A DNA stretch of 64,000 nucleotides from Thauera sp. (lineage in GTDB: Bacteria; Pseudomonadota; Gammaproteobacteria; Burkholderiales; Rhodocyclaceae): positions 372,001-436,000 of the forward strand of contig JAFLDS010000002.1 in the NCBI GenBank assembly GCA_017302295.1, read 5' to 3'. Positions 19,698-29,733 of this stretch are shown here, piece after piece. The number at the start of each line of letters is the position of its first letter. The stretch's first letter is position 1. Both the position numbers and the translations under genes were made by a program. The notes below the pieces were generated by a model. That model saw only the letters and a list, made by a program, of their open reading frames with translations, had not been told where the DNA came from and did no database searches.

Positions 19698-21107
19698 TCA
19701 GCCCAGCGTGCGCACGTCGACGAAGTGGCCGGTCACCGCAGCGGCAGCAGCCATCGCCGGACTGACCAGATGGGTACGTCCGCCCGCACCCTGACGCCCC
19801 TCGAAATTGCGGTTCGACGTCGACGCACAGCGCTCGCCCGGTTCGAGACGGTCGGCGTTCATTGCCAGACACATCGAACAGCCCGGCTCGCGCCATTCGA
19901 AACCGGCGGCGAGAAACACCTCGTGCAGGCCTTCGGCCTCGGCCTGGCGCTTGACCAGGCCCGAGCCCGGCACCACCAGCACACGTCGCACGTTCGCCGC
20001 CTTGCTGCGCCCCCTGGCCACTGCAGCCGCCTCGCGCAAATCCTCGATGCGGGAATTGGTGCACGAACCGATGAAGACCTGATCGACCTTGATCTCGGCA
20101 ACCGGCGTATTGGCCTCGAGCCCCATGTACTTGAGTGCCCGCTCCATGCCCTCGCGCTTGACCGGATCCGGTTCCTGCGCCGGATCAGGCACGCGATCGC
20201 TCACCGTGACCACCATTTCCGGCGAGGTGCCCCAGGTCACCTGCGGCTGAATCGACGCAGCATCGAGTTCGACGACCTTGTCGAACTTCGCGCCATCGTC
20301 CGTCTTGAGCGTGCGCCAATAGGCCACCGCCTGCTCCCACGCCTCGCCCGTGGGCGCAAACGGCTTGCCCTTCAGGTAGGCGATGGTGATCTCGTCGACG
20401 CCCACCATGCCGGCGCGCGCGCCCGCTTCGATCGCCATGTTGCAGATGGTCATGCGGCCTTCCATCGACAGCGCACGAATCGCGCTGCCGCCGAACTCCA
20501 TCGCGTAGCCGGTGCCCCCCGCGGTACCGATCTTGCCGATGATGGCGAGCACGATGTCCTTGGCAGTGACACCACGGCCGAGTTGCCCCTCGACCTTGAT
20601 CAGCAGCGTCTTCGACTTCTTCTGCAGCAGGCACTGCGTCGCGAGCACGTGCTCGACCTCGGAGGTGCCGATGCCGTGCGCCAGGCAGCCGAAGGCGCCG
20701 TGCGTCGAGGTGTGCGAATCACCGCACACCACGGTCATGCCCGGCAGCGTGGCGCCGTTTTCCGGCCCGATGACGTGGACGATGCCCTGGCGCTCATCTC
20801 TGAACGGGAAATAGGCGAGCGAACCAACCTCGCGGATGTTCGCATCGAGCGTCTCGACCTGCTGACGCGACACTGGATCCTCGATGCCCCGCTCCCAGTG
20901 GTCGGTGGGGGTGTTGTGATCGGCGGTGGCAACGATGGAGGAAATGCGCCACGGTTTGCGACCGGCTAGCTTGAGCCCTTCGAAGGCCTGCGGACTGGTG
21001 ACTTCGTGCACCAGGTGGCGATCGATATAGATCAGCGCCGTGCCGTCGGCCTCCTGGTGGACGACGTGGCTCGACCAGAGCTTTTCGTACAGCGTTTGCG
21101 CTTCCAT
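19698..21107 (-). CDS. leuC: 3-isopropylmalate dehydratase large subunit
   Basis: Encodes 469 residues of the aconitase family. The 4Fe-4S ligands are visible in [15 protein letters not shown] and [26 protein letters not shown] and [14 protein letters not shown] are also typical. It dehydrates and rehydrates isopropylmalate with LeuD. It is the first leu gene of the minus-strand group; the 78 bases upstream hold no obvious Leu-rich leader peptide. Confidence 0.97.
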   Translation of the reverse strand: MEAQTLYEKLWSSHVVHQEADGTALIYIDRHLVHEVTSPQAFEGLKLAGRKPWRISSIVATADHNTPTDHWERGIEDPVSRQQVETLDANIREVGSLAYFPFRDERQGIVHVIGPENGATLPGMTVVCGDSHTSTHGAFGCLAHGIGTSEVEHVLATQCLLQKKSKTLLIKVEGQLGRGVTAKDIVLAIIGKIGTAGGTGYAMEFGGSAIRALSMEGRMTICNMAIEAGARAGMVGVDEITIAYLKGKPFAPTGEAWEQAVAYWRTLKTDDGAKFDKVVELDAASIQPQVTWGTSPEMVVTVSDRVPDPAQEPDPVKREGMERALKYMGLEANTPVAEIKVDQVFIGSCTNSRIEDLREAAAVARGRSKAANVRRVLVVPGSGLVKRQAEAEGLHEVFLAAGFEWREPGCSMCLAMNADRLEPGERCASTSNRNFEGRQGAGGRTHLVSPAMAAAAAVTGHFVDVRTLG

Positions 21108-21185
21108 CCAATAAGATCCAAGGAAAGAAAAGGTTACGATTATTTCACAAAGGCCGCCGACCTGAACAGCGGCGCCCGGGCGGCG

Positions 21186-22001
21186 TCAGCGCCGCGCGCG
21201 CTCGTACAGCGGCATCACGCGGGCAGCGTAGTCGACCAATTCGCGCTGGCGAGTGGCATGCGAGGGGTGGGTGGATAGCCACTGCGGAGGCCCGCCGTTG
21301 GAGGCACCCGCCATCTTGTTCCACAGTGTCACCGCCGCGCGCGGATCGTAGCCGGCCCGGGCCGCCAGCTCGACGCCCATGCGGTCGGCCTCGATCTCGT
21401 ATTCTCGCGAGTTCGGCAACTCGAAGCTGACCTTCGCCACCATCCCCATCAGGTCCTGGCCAGCCGAACCCACGCCGAGCAGCGCCCCGGCAACGGAAAC
21501 GCCGAGTCCGGTCGCCATCGACTTCGACACCTTCTCACGCGCGTGCTCCCGCAATGCATGAGCGATCTCATGCCCCATCACCGCTGCGATCTCGTCGTCG
21601 GTCAGATTCAGACGTTCGATAAGCCCGGTATATATCGCCATCTTTCCGCCGGCCATGCACCACGCATTGAGTTCGTTCGAACTGAAGACATTGACCTCCC
21701 ACTGCCAGCGCAATGCATCCTGCCGAAATGCCCCGGCCTGGGCGGCGAGCCGCGAAACGATGGTCCGCACCCGCTGCACCTGTGCCGGATCACGATTGAG
21801 CGCGTTCTTGCCTCGCGCCTCGGCCACCATCTGTTGATACTGCTGGCGGGATGCCTGCTCGACCTCCTGGGCCGAGACCATCATCATTTGCGTACGATCC
21901 ACGCCGACCGCGCCGCCGGCTGTCGTCTGCACCGTCTGGCAGGCGGTGGCGATCGACGCGGCGAGCAAGGCGGGTATCAGGGAACGCCCAAGCACCTTCA
22001 T
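21186..22001 (-). CDS. M48 family zinc metalloprotease lipoprotein (LoiP/BepA-like)
   Basis: Encodes 271 residues. The N-terminus (MKVLGRSLIPALLAASIATAC) ends in a plausible lipobox, Cys21. The zinc-protease core GHEIAHALREHA carries HExxH, and the third zinc ligand Glu lies in SREYEIEADRMGVELAARAG. ThePattern matches small periplasmic M48 proteases such as LoiP that degrade misfolded envelope proteins. It stands between the MFS gene and leuC on the same strand. Confidence 0.9.
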   Translation of the reverse strand: MKVLGRSLIPALLAASIATACQTVQTTAGGAVGVDRTQMMMVSAQEVEQASRQQYQQMVAEARGKNALNRDPAQVQRVRTIVSRLAAQAGAFRQDALRWQWEVNVFSSNELNAWCMAGGKMAIYTGLIERLNLTDDEIAAVMGHEIAHALREHAREKVSKSMATGLGVSVAGALLGVGSAGQDLMGMVAKVSFELPNSREYEIEADRMGVELAARAGYDPRAAVTLWNKMAGASNGGPPQWLSTHPSHATRQRELVDYAARVMPLYERARR

Positions 22002-22014
22002 TCGAGATCCTCCG

Positions 22015-23166
22015 TCAATTCGATTCTTCGTCCGCCGCCGGCCACCCTCGATGCAGCCAGAGGGCGCCTAGCAGCGCGAACCCGGCGCCCAGCGTATACG
22101 TCCAGGCGGAGCCGAGCGCGTCCCAGGTGTAACCGCTGACGAGCCCGCCCAGCATTCCGCCCGCACCGAACGACAGGCTGCCGTACAGCGCCTGCCCTTG
22201 CGCCTGAAGGCGTCCGGGAAACCAGCGGTTCACCATCGCGATCGCGGCCGCATGATAGGCGCCGAACGTCACGCCGTGCAGCAACTGGGCGAACACCAGC
22301 ACCGGCAGACTGCCCACGCCCCAGCCGATCAGCACGAAACGCAGCACGGCCACGCCAAACGAGCATAGCAGGATCGTGCGCATCGACCAGCGCCGGGCAA
22401 GGCGCGACATCGACATGAACACCGCGATCTCGGCCAGCACGCCCAGCGTCCACATCCAGCCGACCACGCCCTTGCTGTAGCCGTGATCGACCAGATAGAT
22501 CGAATAGAAGACATACAAGGCGCCGTGCGCCGCGGCCATCAGGAAACAGGCCCCCAGGAGTGCGCGCACCTCCGGCCGCCGCAACGTGTCAAGCAGGCGC
22601 ACCTGCTCGCGCTGCGTGCCGGACACCGGCGCTTCGGGCACGAGCATCGCGCAGCCGAAGATGCCCGCCAGGACCAGGGCGACCACCCATAACAGCGCAG
22701 ACACGGGAAGCTGGTCGAGGGCATGCCCCAGCACCAGCACCGCGACGATGAAACCGACGGATCCCCACACCCGGATCCCGCCGTAGCGATGTCCGTCTAC
22801 ACCCAAATGAGCAAACGTGACGCTCTCGATCAGCGGCAGGGCGGCGCTCCAGAAGAAGGACATCAGCGCCATCGCGACGAACAGTCCGGCAAACGACTCG
22901 GTGATGAAGAAGATCGAGAAACCGGCGAGGCTCAGCAGGGCCGAGGCACGCACGATGGGCAGGCGCATGCCGAAACGCTCGGCGAGCCAGCCCCACAGAC
23001 TGGGTGCAAGCACCCGCATGACCTGCATCAGCGACATCAGTACCGCGATGTCGGTGGCCGACAACTTCAGCGCCTGCAGGTAGAGCGCGAAATAGGGCGA
23101 GAAGGCGCCGACGAAGGCGAAATACGCAAAGTAGTACGCCGACAGGCGCCAGTAGGGTAGTTTCAA
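22015..23166 (-). CDS. MFS transporter, HcaT/3-phenylpropionate-permease-like
   Basis: About 383 residues with 12 hydrophobic segments; it begins LKLPYWRLSAYYFAYFAFVGAFSPYF, the opening typical of the HcaT-like subgroup. Substrate is not known; many members are only predicted. The start is proposed as TTG at 23166; the frame stays open to 23256, but those residues look non-coding and would start 6 bases from the aroC stop. No clear ribosome site supports either choice. It follows aroC on the same strand. Confidence 0.78.
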   Translation of the reverse strand: MKLPYWRLSAYYFAYFAFVGAFSPYFALYLQALKLSATDIAVLMSLMQVMRVLAPSLWGWLAERFGMRLPIVRASALLSLAGFSIFFITESFAGLFVAMALMSFFWSAALPLIESVTFAHLGVDGHRYGGIRVWGSVGFIVAVLVLGHALDQLPVSALLWVVALVLAGIFGCAMLVPEAPVSGTQREQVRLLDTLRRPEVRALLGACFLMAAAHGALYVFYSIYLVDHGYSKGVVGWMWTLGVLAEIAVFMSMSRLARRWSMRTILLCSFGVAVLRFVLIGWGVGSLPVLVFAQLLHGVTFGAYHAAAIAMVNRWFPGRLQAQGQALYGSLSFGAGGMLGGLVSGYTWDALGSAWTYTLGAGFALLGALWLHRGWPAADEESN

Positions 23167-23262
23167 GTCGATTTCACGCGCTCGGACAACGGCCAGGCAG
23201 GGTGAAAACCCCGCTCGGTGAAACCGCGCCCATGCTGGCTCCGACGCGCAGCGCAACCGCGA

Positions 23263-24399
23263 TCAGCTCGCCTGCGGCGACGGCACCGGCTGGCTACCGT
23301 CCGGCGCCAGCCCTGCGATCTTCGGCGTCGTCGTCACGACGTCGGCGCACTGCGCCCGGTGGCGCAAGGCGTGGTCGATCAGCACCAGCGCAAGCATCGA
23401 TTCGGCGATGGGCGTCGCACGGATACCGACGCAGGGGTCGTGCCGTCCATGCGTATTGACCACCACCGGATTACCCTGCCGGTCGATGGAACGGCGATCG
23501 AGCCGGATGCTGGAGGTGGGCTTGATCGCCATGCTGACCAGAACATCCTGCCCGGTGGAGATGCCACCGACGACACCGCCCGCGTTGTTCGACAGGAAGC
23601 CCTGCGGCGTCAGCTCATCGCCATGCTCGGTTCCCCGCTGCGTGATGGACGCGAAGCCCGCTCCGATCTCGACCCCCTTGACCGCATTGATGCCCATCAT
23701 CGCGTGCGCGATGTCCGCATCCAGCCGGTCATAGACGGGCTCGCCCCAGCCCACCGGAACCCCGCTGGCAACGACGTTGATGCGGGCACCGATCGAATCG
23801 CCCGACTTGCGCAACTCGTCCATGTAAGCCTCGAGCTCCGGCACGATGCCCGCATTGGGCGCAAAGAACGGGTTGGCATCGACGTCGTCCCACGACACGA
23901 ACGGAATCTCGATCGGGCCGAGCTGCGCCATGTAGCCCCGGATCACGATGCCGTATCGCTGCTGCAACCACTTTCGCGCGATCGCGCCGGCGGCAACCCG
24001 CACAGCCGTTTCCCGCGCCGACGAACGGCCGCCGCCACGAAAATCCCGGATACCGTACTTCTGCCAGTACGGATAGTCCGCATGTCCAGGGCGGAAGGTG
24101 TCGGCGATGTTGCCGTAGTCGCGCGAACGCTGATCCTGGTTGCGGATCAGCAAACCGATCGGCGTACCGGTGGTCAGCCCTTCGAAGACGCCCGACAGGA
24201 TCTCGACCTCGTCCGGCTCGCGGCGCTGCGTCACATGTCGCGAAGTACCAGGCTTGCGCCGGTCGAGTTCCGCCTGAATTTCCTCGACACTGATCGGCAG
24301 CCCCGGCGGACATCCGTCGACCACGCAGCCGATCGCCGGACCGTGAGATTCGCCAAAGGAAGTGACGGTGAACAAGGTTCCGAAGGAATTGCCGGACAT
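23263..24399 (-). CDS. aroC: Chorismate synthase
   Basis: Encodes 378 residues starting [20 protein letters not shown], the family signature with the FMN-site His. Also present are [24 protein letters not shown] and [11 protein letters not shown], and later [14 protein letters not shown]. It performs the last common step of aromatic amino acid synthesis, releasing phosphate from EPSP with reduced FMN. A GGAG-type site lies upstream of the ATG. Confidence 0.97.
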   Translation of the reverse strand: MSGNSFGTLFTVTSFGESHGPAIGCVVDGCPPGLPISVEEIQAELDRRKPGTSRHVTQRREPDEVEILSGVFEGLTTGTPIGLLIRNQDQRSRDYGNIADTFRPGHADYPYWQKYGIRDFRGGGRSSARETAVRVAAGAIARKWLQQRYGIVIRGYMAQLGPIEIPFVSWDDVDANPFFAPNAGIVPELEAYMDELRKSGDSIGARINVVASGVPVGWGEPVYDRLDADIAHAMMGINAVKGVEIGAGFASITQRGTEHGDELTPQGFLSNNAGGVVGGISTGQDVLVSMAIKPTSSIRLDRRSIDRQGNPVVVNTHGRHDPCVGIRATPIAESMLALVLIDHALRHRAQCADVVTTTPKIAGLAPDGSQPVPSPQAS

Positions 24400-24525
24400 G
24401 GAGGAGATCCGTTCAGCTGAAAGCAGATTGACAAGAAAAAAGGCGCTGCCGAGTTTAGCACACGCCTTTTTGGGGCCCCGACCGCAGCCGGCCGCGCTAC
24501 AGCGGCAGGCTGCGGATGATTCGCG

Positions 24526-24843
24526 TCAGTGGAAGAAGTTCTCCAGGCGCTCGAACACTTCGTGCTCGGCGCCATGCTGGCGCACCGCCAGCACGTCTTC
24601 GAGCTTCTCGAGCTGGCGCACCATCTGGTCGAGTCGCTGGTCCTCATACACGAGCAGCCAGATGCGGCTGCGGCGTGCGTCGGTCATCGGCATGCATAGA
24701 ATGCCTTCGACGTTGAAGGCGCGGCGCGCGAAGAGATTGCAGATGTGGCTCATCACGCCCGGGTGATTGTTCACCTCGAGTTCCAGCACAATCTTGGCGT
24801 AGCCGGCTTGCGGCAAGGGGTCGGCAACCTGCTCGATCATCAT
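24526..24843 (-). CDS. ilvN: Acetolactate synthase small subunit, IlvN type
   Basis: Encodes 105 residues, the short IlvN form rather than the longer IlvH. One ACT domain is visible (VLELEVNNHPGVMSHICNLFARRAFNVEGILCMP) and then IWLLVYEDQRLDQMVRQLEKLEDV. It binds valine for feedback control of the catalytic subunit. It shares one base with the ilvB stop at 24843. The spacing and type match the enterobacterial ilvBN isozyme I operon. Confidence 0.92.
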   Translation of the reverse strand: MMIEQVADPLPQAGYAKIVLELEVNNHPGVMSHICNLFARRAFNVEGILCMPMTDARRSRIWLLVYEDQRLDQMVRQLEKLEDVLAVRQHGAEHEVFERLENFFH

Positions 24844-26510
24844 CAGCCTCCGATCATCTCGGTATTGGCCGCACCCGGCGGCACCATGGGGTAAACGAAC
24901 TGCTCACGATCGATGGAGACATGGATCAGGCAGGGGCCCGGCTCGGCAAGCACCTGGGCAAGCGTGGCGCGCGGGTTTTCCGCATCGTCGAGATTGACCG
25001 CCGGGACGCCGAAGCCTTCAGCGATCTTGACGAAGTCCGGCGCCCCCCGATACTTGGAGGCGAAGACCCGCTTGCCGTAGAACAGGTTCTGCTGCTGGTA
25101 CACCAGGCCGAGCGAGTTGTTGTTCATCAGCACGATCTTGACGTTCAGACCCTCCTCGGCCAGCGTCGCGAGTTCCTGGATGTTCATCTTGAAACTGCCG
25201 TCGCCCGAGAAGCAGACCACCGTGCGCTCGGGCTCGGCCAGCGCGGCGCCGATCGCTGCCGGCATGCCGAAGCCCATGGTGCCCAAGCCGCCGGACGTCA
25301 GCCACTGGCGCGGCCGACGGAAGGGATAGGCCTGCGCGACCCACATCTGGTGCTGACCGACGTCGGTGGTGACGATGGCGCTGTCGTCGAGCGCGTCGGC
25401 AACGGCCTGAATCAGACCGTAATGCGTGCGCGGATCGTCGGCGCCGGGCAGTTGCATGGGGAAGCGCACCTTGAGGCTCTCGACGTGCGATAGCCAACGC
25501 TTGCGCAACGTGACCTCGACCCGCGGCAGCAAGGCTTCCAGCGCGGCGGTGACATCGGCATGGATGCCGATATGCGCAGTCTTGATCTTGTCCAGTTCCG
25601 AGCGGTCGATATCGATGTGGACGATCTTCGCGTTCGGGCAGAAGGCGGCGGCGCGGCCGATCGCGCGATCATCGAAGCGGGCGCCAACGCACACCAGCAG
25701 GTCGGCCTCCTCGAGCACGAAGTTGGTATGGCGCGCACCGTGCATGCCGAGCATGCCGATCGACAGGGGGTGGTCCATCGGCATCGCGCCGAGCGCCATC
25801 AGCGTCATGGTCGTCGGCATGCTCGCCTGCTCCGCAAGCGTCACCGCCAACCCCGCCGCACCCGAATGAACGACGCCGCCGCCCAGGTACAACACCGGAC
25901 GCTCGGCCTCATTGATCATGCGCGCGGCCGTTTCGATCGCATCCATGTCGAGCGCCGGCGCCGGATCGGCGACCGCCGGCTCGGGAAATGCTTCGAACTC
26001 GAAGACCTGGTTCTGCACATCCTTCGGCACATCGACCAGCACCGGCCCTGGTCGACCGGACATCGCGATGCGGAATGCCTCGGGGATGACCGCGAGCAGC
26101 TCCTCCGCCGAACGGACGAGGAAATTGTGCTTCGTGATCGGCACCGTGATGCCGTAGATGTCGACCTCCTGGAAGGCGTCGGTACCGATCATCGACTGCG
26201 GCACCTGACCAGTGATCGCCACCAGCGGAATCGAATCGAGACAGGCGTCGGCGATCGCCGTCACCAGGTTGGTGGCGCCGGGGCCGCTCGATGCGAAGCA
26301 CACCTCCGGCCGCCCCGAGACGCGCGCCATGCCCTGCGCCATGAAACCGGCGCCCTGCTCGTGGCGTGCCAGCACATGGTGGATCATGTCGGTTTGCGAA
26401 AGCGCGTCGTAAAGCGGCAGGATCGCGCCGCCCGGGATACCGCAGATGGTGCGGACACCCTGCCGTTCGAGTAAGCGCACGATCATCTGCGCGCCGGTCA
26501 TTTTCATCAT
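24843..26510 (-). CDS. ilvB: Acetolactate synthase large subunit, isozyme I type
   Basis: ThDP enzyme of 555 residues that condenses pyruvate to acetolactate for valine and leucine, or acetohydroxybutyrate for isoleucine. ERQGVRTICGIPGGAILPLYDAL carries the ThDP Glu region; the ThDP/Mg motif is GDGSFKMNIQELATLAEEGLNVKIVLMNNNS. The ATG at 26510 has AGGAG 6 bases upstream and is preferred to 26531. Upstream lie an intrinsic terminator and a Val-rich leader peptide, so expression is likely controlled by attenuation. Confidence 0.95.
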   Translation of the reverse strand: MMKMTGAQMIVRLLERQGVRTICGIPGGAILPLYDALSQTDMIHHVLARHEQGAGFMAQGMARVSGRPEVCFASSGPGATNLVTAIADACLDSIPLVAITGQVPQSMIGTDAFQEVDIYGITVPITKHNFLVRSAEELLAVIPEAFRIAMSGRPGPVLVDVPKDVQNQVFEFEAFPEPAVADPAPALDMDAIETAARMINEAERPVLYLGGGVVHSGAAGLAVTLAEQASMPTTMTLMALGAMPMDHPLSIGMLGMHGARHTNFVLEEADLLVCVGARFDDRAIGRAAAFCPNAKIVHIDIDRSELDKIKTAHIGIHADVTAALEALLPRVEVTLRKRWLSHVESLKVRFPMQLPGADDPRTHYGLIQAVADALDDSAIVTTDVGQHQMWVAQAYPFRRPRQWLTSGGLGTMGFGMPAAIGAALAEPERTVVCFSGDGSFKMNIQELATLAEEGLNVKIVLMNNNSLGLVYQQQNLFYGKRVFASKYRGAPDFVKIAEGFGVPAVNLDDAENPRATLAQVLAEPGPCLIHVSIDREQFVYPMVPPGAANTEMIGG

Positions 26511-26554
26511 CTGCTTCTCCTGGAATTGCACTGCGACGACGCCAGCGGCGGCCC

Positions 26555-26596
26555 AAAAACGAAAAACCCCCGCCGGCCATGCGCGCCGACGGGGGT
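26555..26596 (-). terminator. Attenuator terminator in the ilvBN leader
   Basis: On the minus strand, ACCCCCGTCGGC pairs with GCCGGCGGGGGT (12 bp including one G-U pair) around a 7-base loop. It is followed by TTTTTCGTTTTT. It lies between the leader peptide stop (26626) and the ilvB ribosome site, so it would stop transcripts before ilvB unless an alternative fold forms. Confidence 0.85.
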
Positions 26597-26625
26597 TGAG
26601 AATTCTGCTGCCTGAACCTGTTCCC

Positions 26626-26703
26626 TTACGACGCGCGCTTTCCTACGCCTACGACTACGCGTACGAAAAGGACGAAGAGGGTCGGGACAAAACGGATCAT
26701 CAT
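26626..26703 (-). CDS. ilvBN leader peptide (IvbL-like)
   Basis: A 25-residue frame beginning MMIRFVPTLFVLFVRVVVGVG. Seven of 25 residues are Val, two Leu and one Ile, with the run VLFVRVVVGVG resembling the VVVVRVVVVVG block of E. coli IvbL. It ends 30 bases before the attenuator stem. An in-frame TGA upstream limits the start to one of the two ATGs. No good Shine-Dalgarno is seen, which is the main weakness. Ribosome stalling on Val/Leu codons when the charged tRNAs are scarce would favour read-through into ilvBN. Confidence 0.8.
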   Translation of the reverse strand: MMIRFVPTLFVLFVRVVVGVGKRAS

Positions 26704-26728
26704 GGTGAAGATGGATCAGGTGGAGCCG

Positions 26729-26757
26729 ATGAAACCATGAACCGCGGACAATTTCAA
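26729..26757 (-). promoter_or_regulatory. Candidate promoter of the ilvBN leader transcript
   Basis: Minus-strand TTGAAA, 17 bases, then TTTCAT. The -10 match is weak. Transcription would begin near 26722, about 20 bases before the leader peptide ATG, which is the expected geometry. Confidence 0.35.
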
Positions 26758-26788
26758 GCGCGATTTTCGAACTTTTTTGCGCACTGCA

Positions 26789-28453
26789 TCATGCCTCGTC
26801 GCGCAGCGCCCGCCGCAGGATCTTGCCGACGTTGCTCTTGGGCAACTCCTTGCGAAACTCCACGAGATGAGGAACCTTGTACCCGGTGAGATTCGCTCGG
26901 CAGTGCTCGATGACCTCCCGTTCAGTCAGATCAGGATTCTTGCGCACGATGAAGACCTTCACCGCTTCGCCGCTGCGCTCGTCGGGCACGCCCACCGCTG
27001 CGACTTCCAGCACTCCAGGATGGCTCGCGACCACGTCCTCGACCTCGTTCGGATAGACGTTGAAACCCGACACCAGGATCATGTCCTTCTTGCGATCGAC
27101 GATGCGGATGAACCCCTGGTCGTCGATCGTCGCGATGTCTCCGGTCCGCAGAAACCCGTCGGCGGTGAATGCGCGCGCGGTCTCTTCCGGGCGGTTCCAG
27201 TACCCCGGGGTGACCTGCGGACCGCGTACGCACAACTCGCCGCGCACCCCTATCCCCAACTCGACACCCTCGTCGTCGCGGATGCTGATCTCGGTCGAAG
27301 GTACCGGAAGCCCGATGGAGTGGTTGAACTCGCGCAGACCGAGCGGGTTAATCGCCACCGCCGGGGAGGTTTCGGTGAGGCCGTACGCCTCGATGAGAGA
27401 TTTTCCGGTCACACGCTGCCACTTCTCGGCAACCGCCTGCTGAACCGCCATGCCGCCGCCGAGCGATATCTTCAGTGAAGAAAAGTCGAGGCGCGCGAAA
27501 TCGGCGTTGTGAAGCAGCGCATTGAACAGCGTATTGACACCGGTGATCGCGGTGAACCGATGTTGCGACAACTCCTTCACGAATGCGGGAATGTCCCTGG
27601 GATTCGTGATCAGGACATTCGTGGCGCCGATTTTCAGAAAGGTCAGGCAGTTCGCGGTCAGCGAAAAAATGTGATAGAGCGGCAGCGCGGTGATGATCAG
27701 TTCTTCGCCATCACGCACCGTCGGCGCGATCCAGGCATGCGCCTGCTGAAGATTGGCGATGATATTGCGATGCGTGAGGACCGCCCCCTTGGCCACGCCC
27801 GTCGTCCCGCCAGTGTACTGGAGGAACGCCATGTCGTCGTGGCCGACGGCGACGGGCACGAGCGCATGCGCCGCCCCCCGCTGCAAGGCCCTTGAAAACG
27901 GGACGGCACCCCGGAGCCGCCACGGCGGGACCATGCGCTTGAGGCGACGAACGACGAAATTGACGATCGCCCCTTTGGGAAAACCCAGCATTTCTCCCAG
28001 ACTCGTCACCAACACATGGCGCAAGGGGAGGCGATCGCGCACCTGCTCCAGCGTATGGGCGAAATTCTCGAGGATGACGATGGCCTCGGCGCCGGCGTCC
28101 TTCAGCTGATGCTCGAGTTCCCGTGCGGTGTAGAGCGGATTGACGTTCACCACGACATAACCGGCCCGCAGCGCCCCGAACAGCGCAACCGGATACTGCA
28201 GGACGTTAGGCATCATCAGGGCGATCCGCGCGCCCGGCGGCAGCTTCAAGTCGCCCTGCAGAAAAGCCCCGAACCGCGCCGACAGCACATCAAGCTCGGC
28301 ATACGTGACCTGCTTTCCCATGCAGACATAAGCCGCCCGTGATGAGAAGCGCGCCACGGTCCTGCTGAACAGATCGCCAACCGAACTGTATTCGCCGACA
28401 TCGATCTCCGCCGGCACGCCGGAGGGATAACTCTTGAGCCAGATCCTGTCCAC
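26789..28453 (-). CDS. fadD: Long-chain fatty acid-CoA ligase (FadD-like)
   Basis: Encodes 554 residues of the AMP-forming ligase family. The GTG start at 28453 ([18 protein letters not shown]) has AGGAGG 4 bases upstream and aligns with the MKKVWLNRYP start of E. coli FadD. The P-loop is [13 protein letters not shown]; the adenylate motifs are [10 protein letters not shown] and RTGDIATID; the catalytic Lys is in [17 protein letters not shown]. It activates fatty acids to acyl-CoA for beta-oxidation. Chain-length preference is not readable. About 170 bases of non-coding sequence separate it from the ilvBN leader. Confidence 0.9.
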   Translation of the reverse strand: MDRIWLKSYPSGVPAEIDVGEYSSVGDLFSRTVARFSSRAAYVCMGKQVTYAELDVLSARFGAFLQGDLKLPPGARIALMMPNVLQYPVALFGALRAGYVVVNVNPLYTARELEHQLKDAGAEAIVILENFAHTLEQVRDRLPLRHVLVTSLGEMLGFPKGAIVNFVVRRLKRMVPPWRLRGAVPFSRALQRGAAHALVPVAVGHDDMAFLQYTGGTTGVAKGAVLTHRNIIANLQQAHAWIAPTVRDGEELIITALPLYHIFSLTANCLTFLKIGATNVLITNPRDIPAFVKELSQHRFTAITGVNTLFNALLHNADFARLDFSSLKISLGGGMAVQQAVAEKWQRVTGKSLIEAYGLTETSPAVAINPLGLREFNHSIGLPVPSTEISIRDDEGVELGIGVRGELCVRGPQVTPGYWNRPEETARAFTADGFLRTGDIATIDDQGFIRIVDRKKDMILVSGFNVYPNEVEDVVASHPGVLEVAAVGVPDERSGEAVKVFIVRKNPDLTEREVIEHCRANLTGYKVPHLVEFRKELPKSNVGKILRRALRDEA

Positions 28454-28560
28454 CCAGCCTCCTCCAGCATCGAAAGTGACCAATGACGCCAAGCATCGAG
28501 CGACAAGCACTGCCGCCGTCGCTCGATTCCCCGCGCCGACTTCGGTCCCGGCCCTGTCTC

Positions 28561-28596
28561 AGGCCTCCCCTCTCAGGCCTCCCCTCTCAGGCCTCG
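28561..28596. repeat. 14-bp direct repeat at the end of the CBS gene
   Basis: AGGCCTCCCCTCTC occurs twice in tandem (28561-28574, 28575-28588) with a third partial copy (AGGCCTCG) that encodes the last residues of the CBS protein. The TGA stop of that gene lies within the second unit. Confidence 0.85.
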
Positions 28597-29036
28597 CCTT
28601 CTTCCGCGGGCCAGTTACGGATGTAATTCTTGAGCATCCGGTTCTCGAAGCTCTGCTCCTCCAGCACCGCCTTGGCCACGTCGTGAAAGCTCACCACGCC
28701 CATCAGTGTCCCGCCATCCATGACCGGCAGATACCGCTGATGATGTTCGACCATCAATCGGCGCAGTTCGTCCATCTCCATCGTGGGCGAGGCCGACAGC
28801 GGCGCCGCCAGCATGGTCTGTTCAACGCTGACCTCTTCCCAGCTTGCCCCGGCGCGCTGCACCGCCTTGAGGACCTCGCGAAAGGTGAGCAGCCCGACCA
28901 TCTGCCCGCGGGAAAACACCACCAGCGATCCGACATCCTGCTCATTCATGATGGCGACCGCCTCGGCGACGCTTCGGTTGGGCGCAATCGTATAGAGCAC
29001 CTTGCCCTTGATCGCGAGAATCTCGCTCACCAGCAT
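28587..29036 (-). CDS. CBS-domain pair protein
   Basis: Encodes 149 residues from the ATG at 29036 (MLVSEILAIKGKVLYTI), with GGGAG 6 bases upstream. Two CBS motifs are visible: VAEAVAIMNEQDVGSLVVF...VGLLTFREVL, then MDELRRLMVEHHQRYLPVMDGGTLMGVVSFHDV. Such proteins bind adenosine ligands and sense energy or redox state; no partner domain is fused. It sits between fadD and fdxA on the same strand. The downstream edge is a short tandem repeat. Confidence 0.88.
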   Translation of the reverse strand: MLVSEILAIKGKVLYTIAPNRSVAEAVAIMNEQDVGSLVVFSRGQMVGLLTFREVLKAVQRAGASWEEVSVEQTMLAAPLSASPTMEMDELRRLMVEHHQRYLPVMDGGTLMGVVSFHDVAKAVLEEQSFENRMLKNYIRNWPAEEGEA

Positions 29037-29151
29037 TCCATTCTCCCTGACATGACCCGGTAAACTCCGGCGCCGTACCCGGCATGATCTTAGTGCAAGG
29101 ACCGATGTGCGCCTAGCTGCGCGCCTGAATCGCGGCGCCGCGCAAATCCAC

Positions 29152-29475
29152 TCAGCGCTTGAGCTCCGCAAGCTTGTCCTTGACCTTCGCCCACTGCTCG
29201 GCATCGGGAAGCGCATCCTTGCGCTCCACAATCGGCTTCCACTGCTTGGCCAATTCGGCGTTCAGCGCGATGAACTGCTCCTGGCCGGCGGGCACGTCGT
29301 CCTCGGCATAGATCGCCTCGACCGGGCACTCGGCGACACAAAGCGTGCAATCGATGCATTCATCCGGGTCGATGACGAGGAAGTTCGGTCCCTCGCGGAA
29401 ACAGTCCACCGGGCACACGTCCACGCAATCGGTGTACTTGCAGCGAATACAGGATTCGGTCACGACGTATGTCAT
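29152..29475 (-). CDS. fdxA: Seven-iron ferredoxin FdxA
   Basis: Encodes 107 residues with two cluster motifs: [18 protein letters not shown], the 3Fe-4S type spacing at the N-terminus, and [16 protein letters not shown] for a 4Fe-4S cluster. The length and C-terminal extension match FdxA of proteobacteria and Azotobacter ferredoxin I. It is a low-potential electron carrier in the cytoplasm. It is divergent from trxA with 258 bases between the starts. Confidence 0.95.
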   Translation of the reverse strand: MTYVVTESCIRCKYTDCVDVCPVDCFREGPNFLVIDPDECIDCTLCVAECPVEAIYAEDDVPAGQEQFIALNAELAKQWKPIVERKDALPDAEQWAKVKDKLAELKR

Positions 29476-29605
29476 TGCCGCATATCTCCATGAATGTGAT
29501 GGGTATGGACGAGGATGTCCGCGCCTCTGGCCTGAATCTTAGTCCAGCGCATTGCATTTCCGCCACGCACCGCACGATTCGCCGCACTGCGCAGGGAGAT
29601 TGTGT

Positions 29606-29634
29606 TGACGGCGGGGCCGGCATCGCATAACTTG
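29606..29634 (+). promoter_or_regulatory. Sigma-70 type promoter for trxA-rho
   Basis: TTGACG, a 17-base spacer and TAACTT, lying 100 bases upstream of the trxA ATG. The -35 matches consensus at five of six positions. Confidence 0.6.
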
Positions 29635-29733
29635 TTCGAAAAACCTCCGGAGCGCTCCCACGCTCCGCCGTTGTCGGCCGGCTCCGGCCCCCACTCCCCG
29701 AAGACTATTCGTACGCCCCTGTTGCGAGGAATC

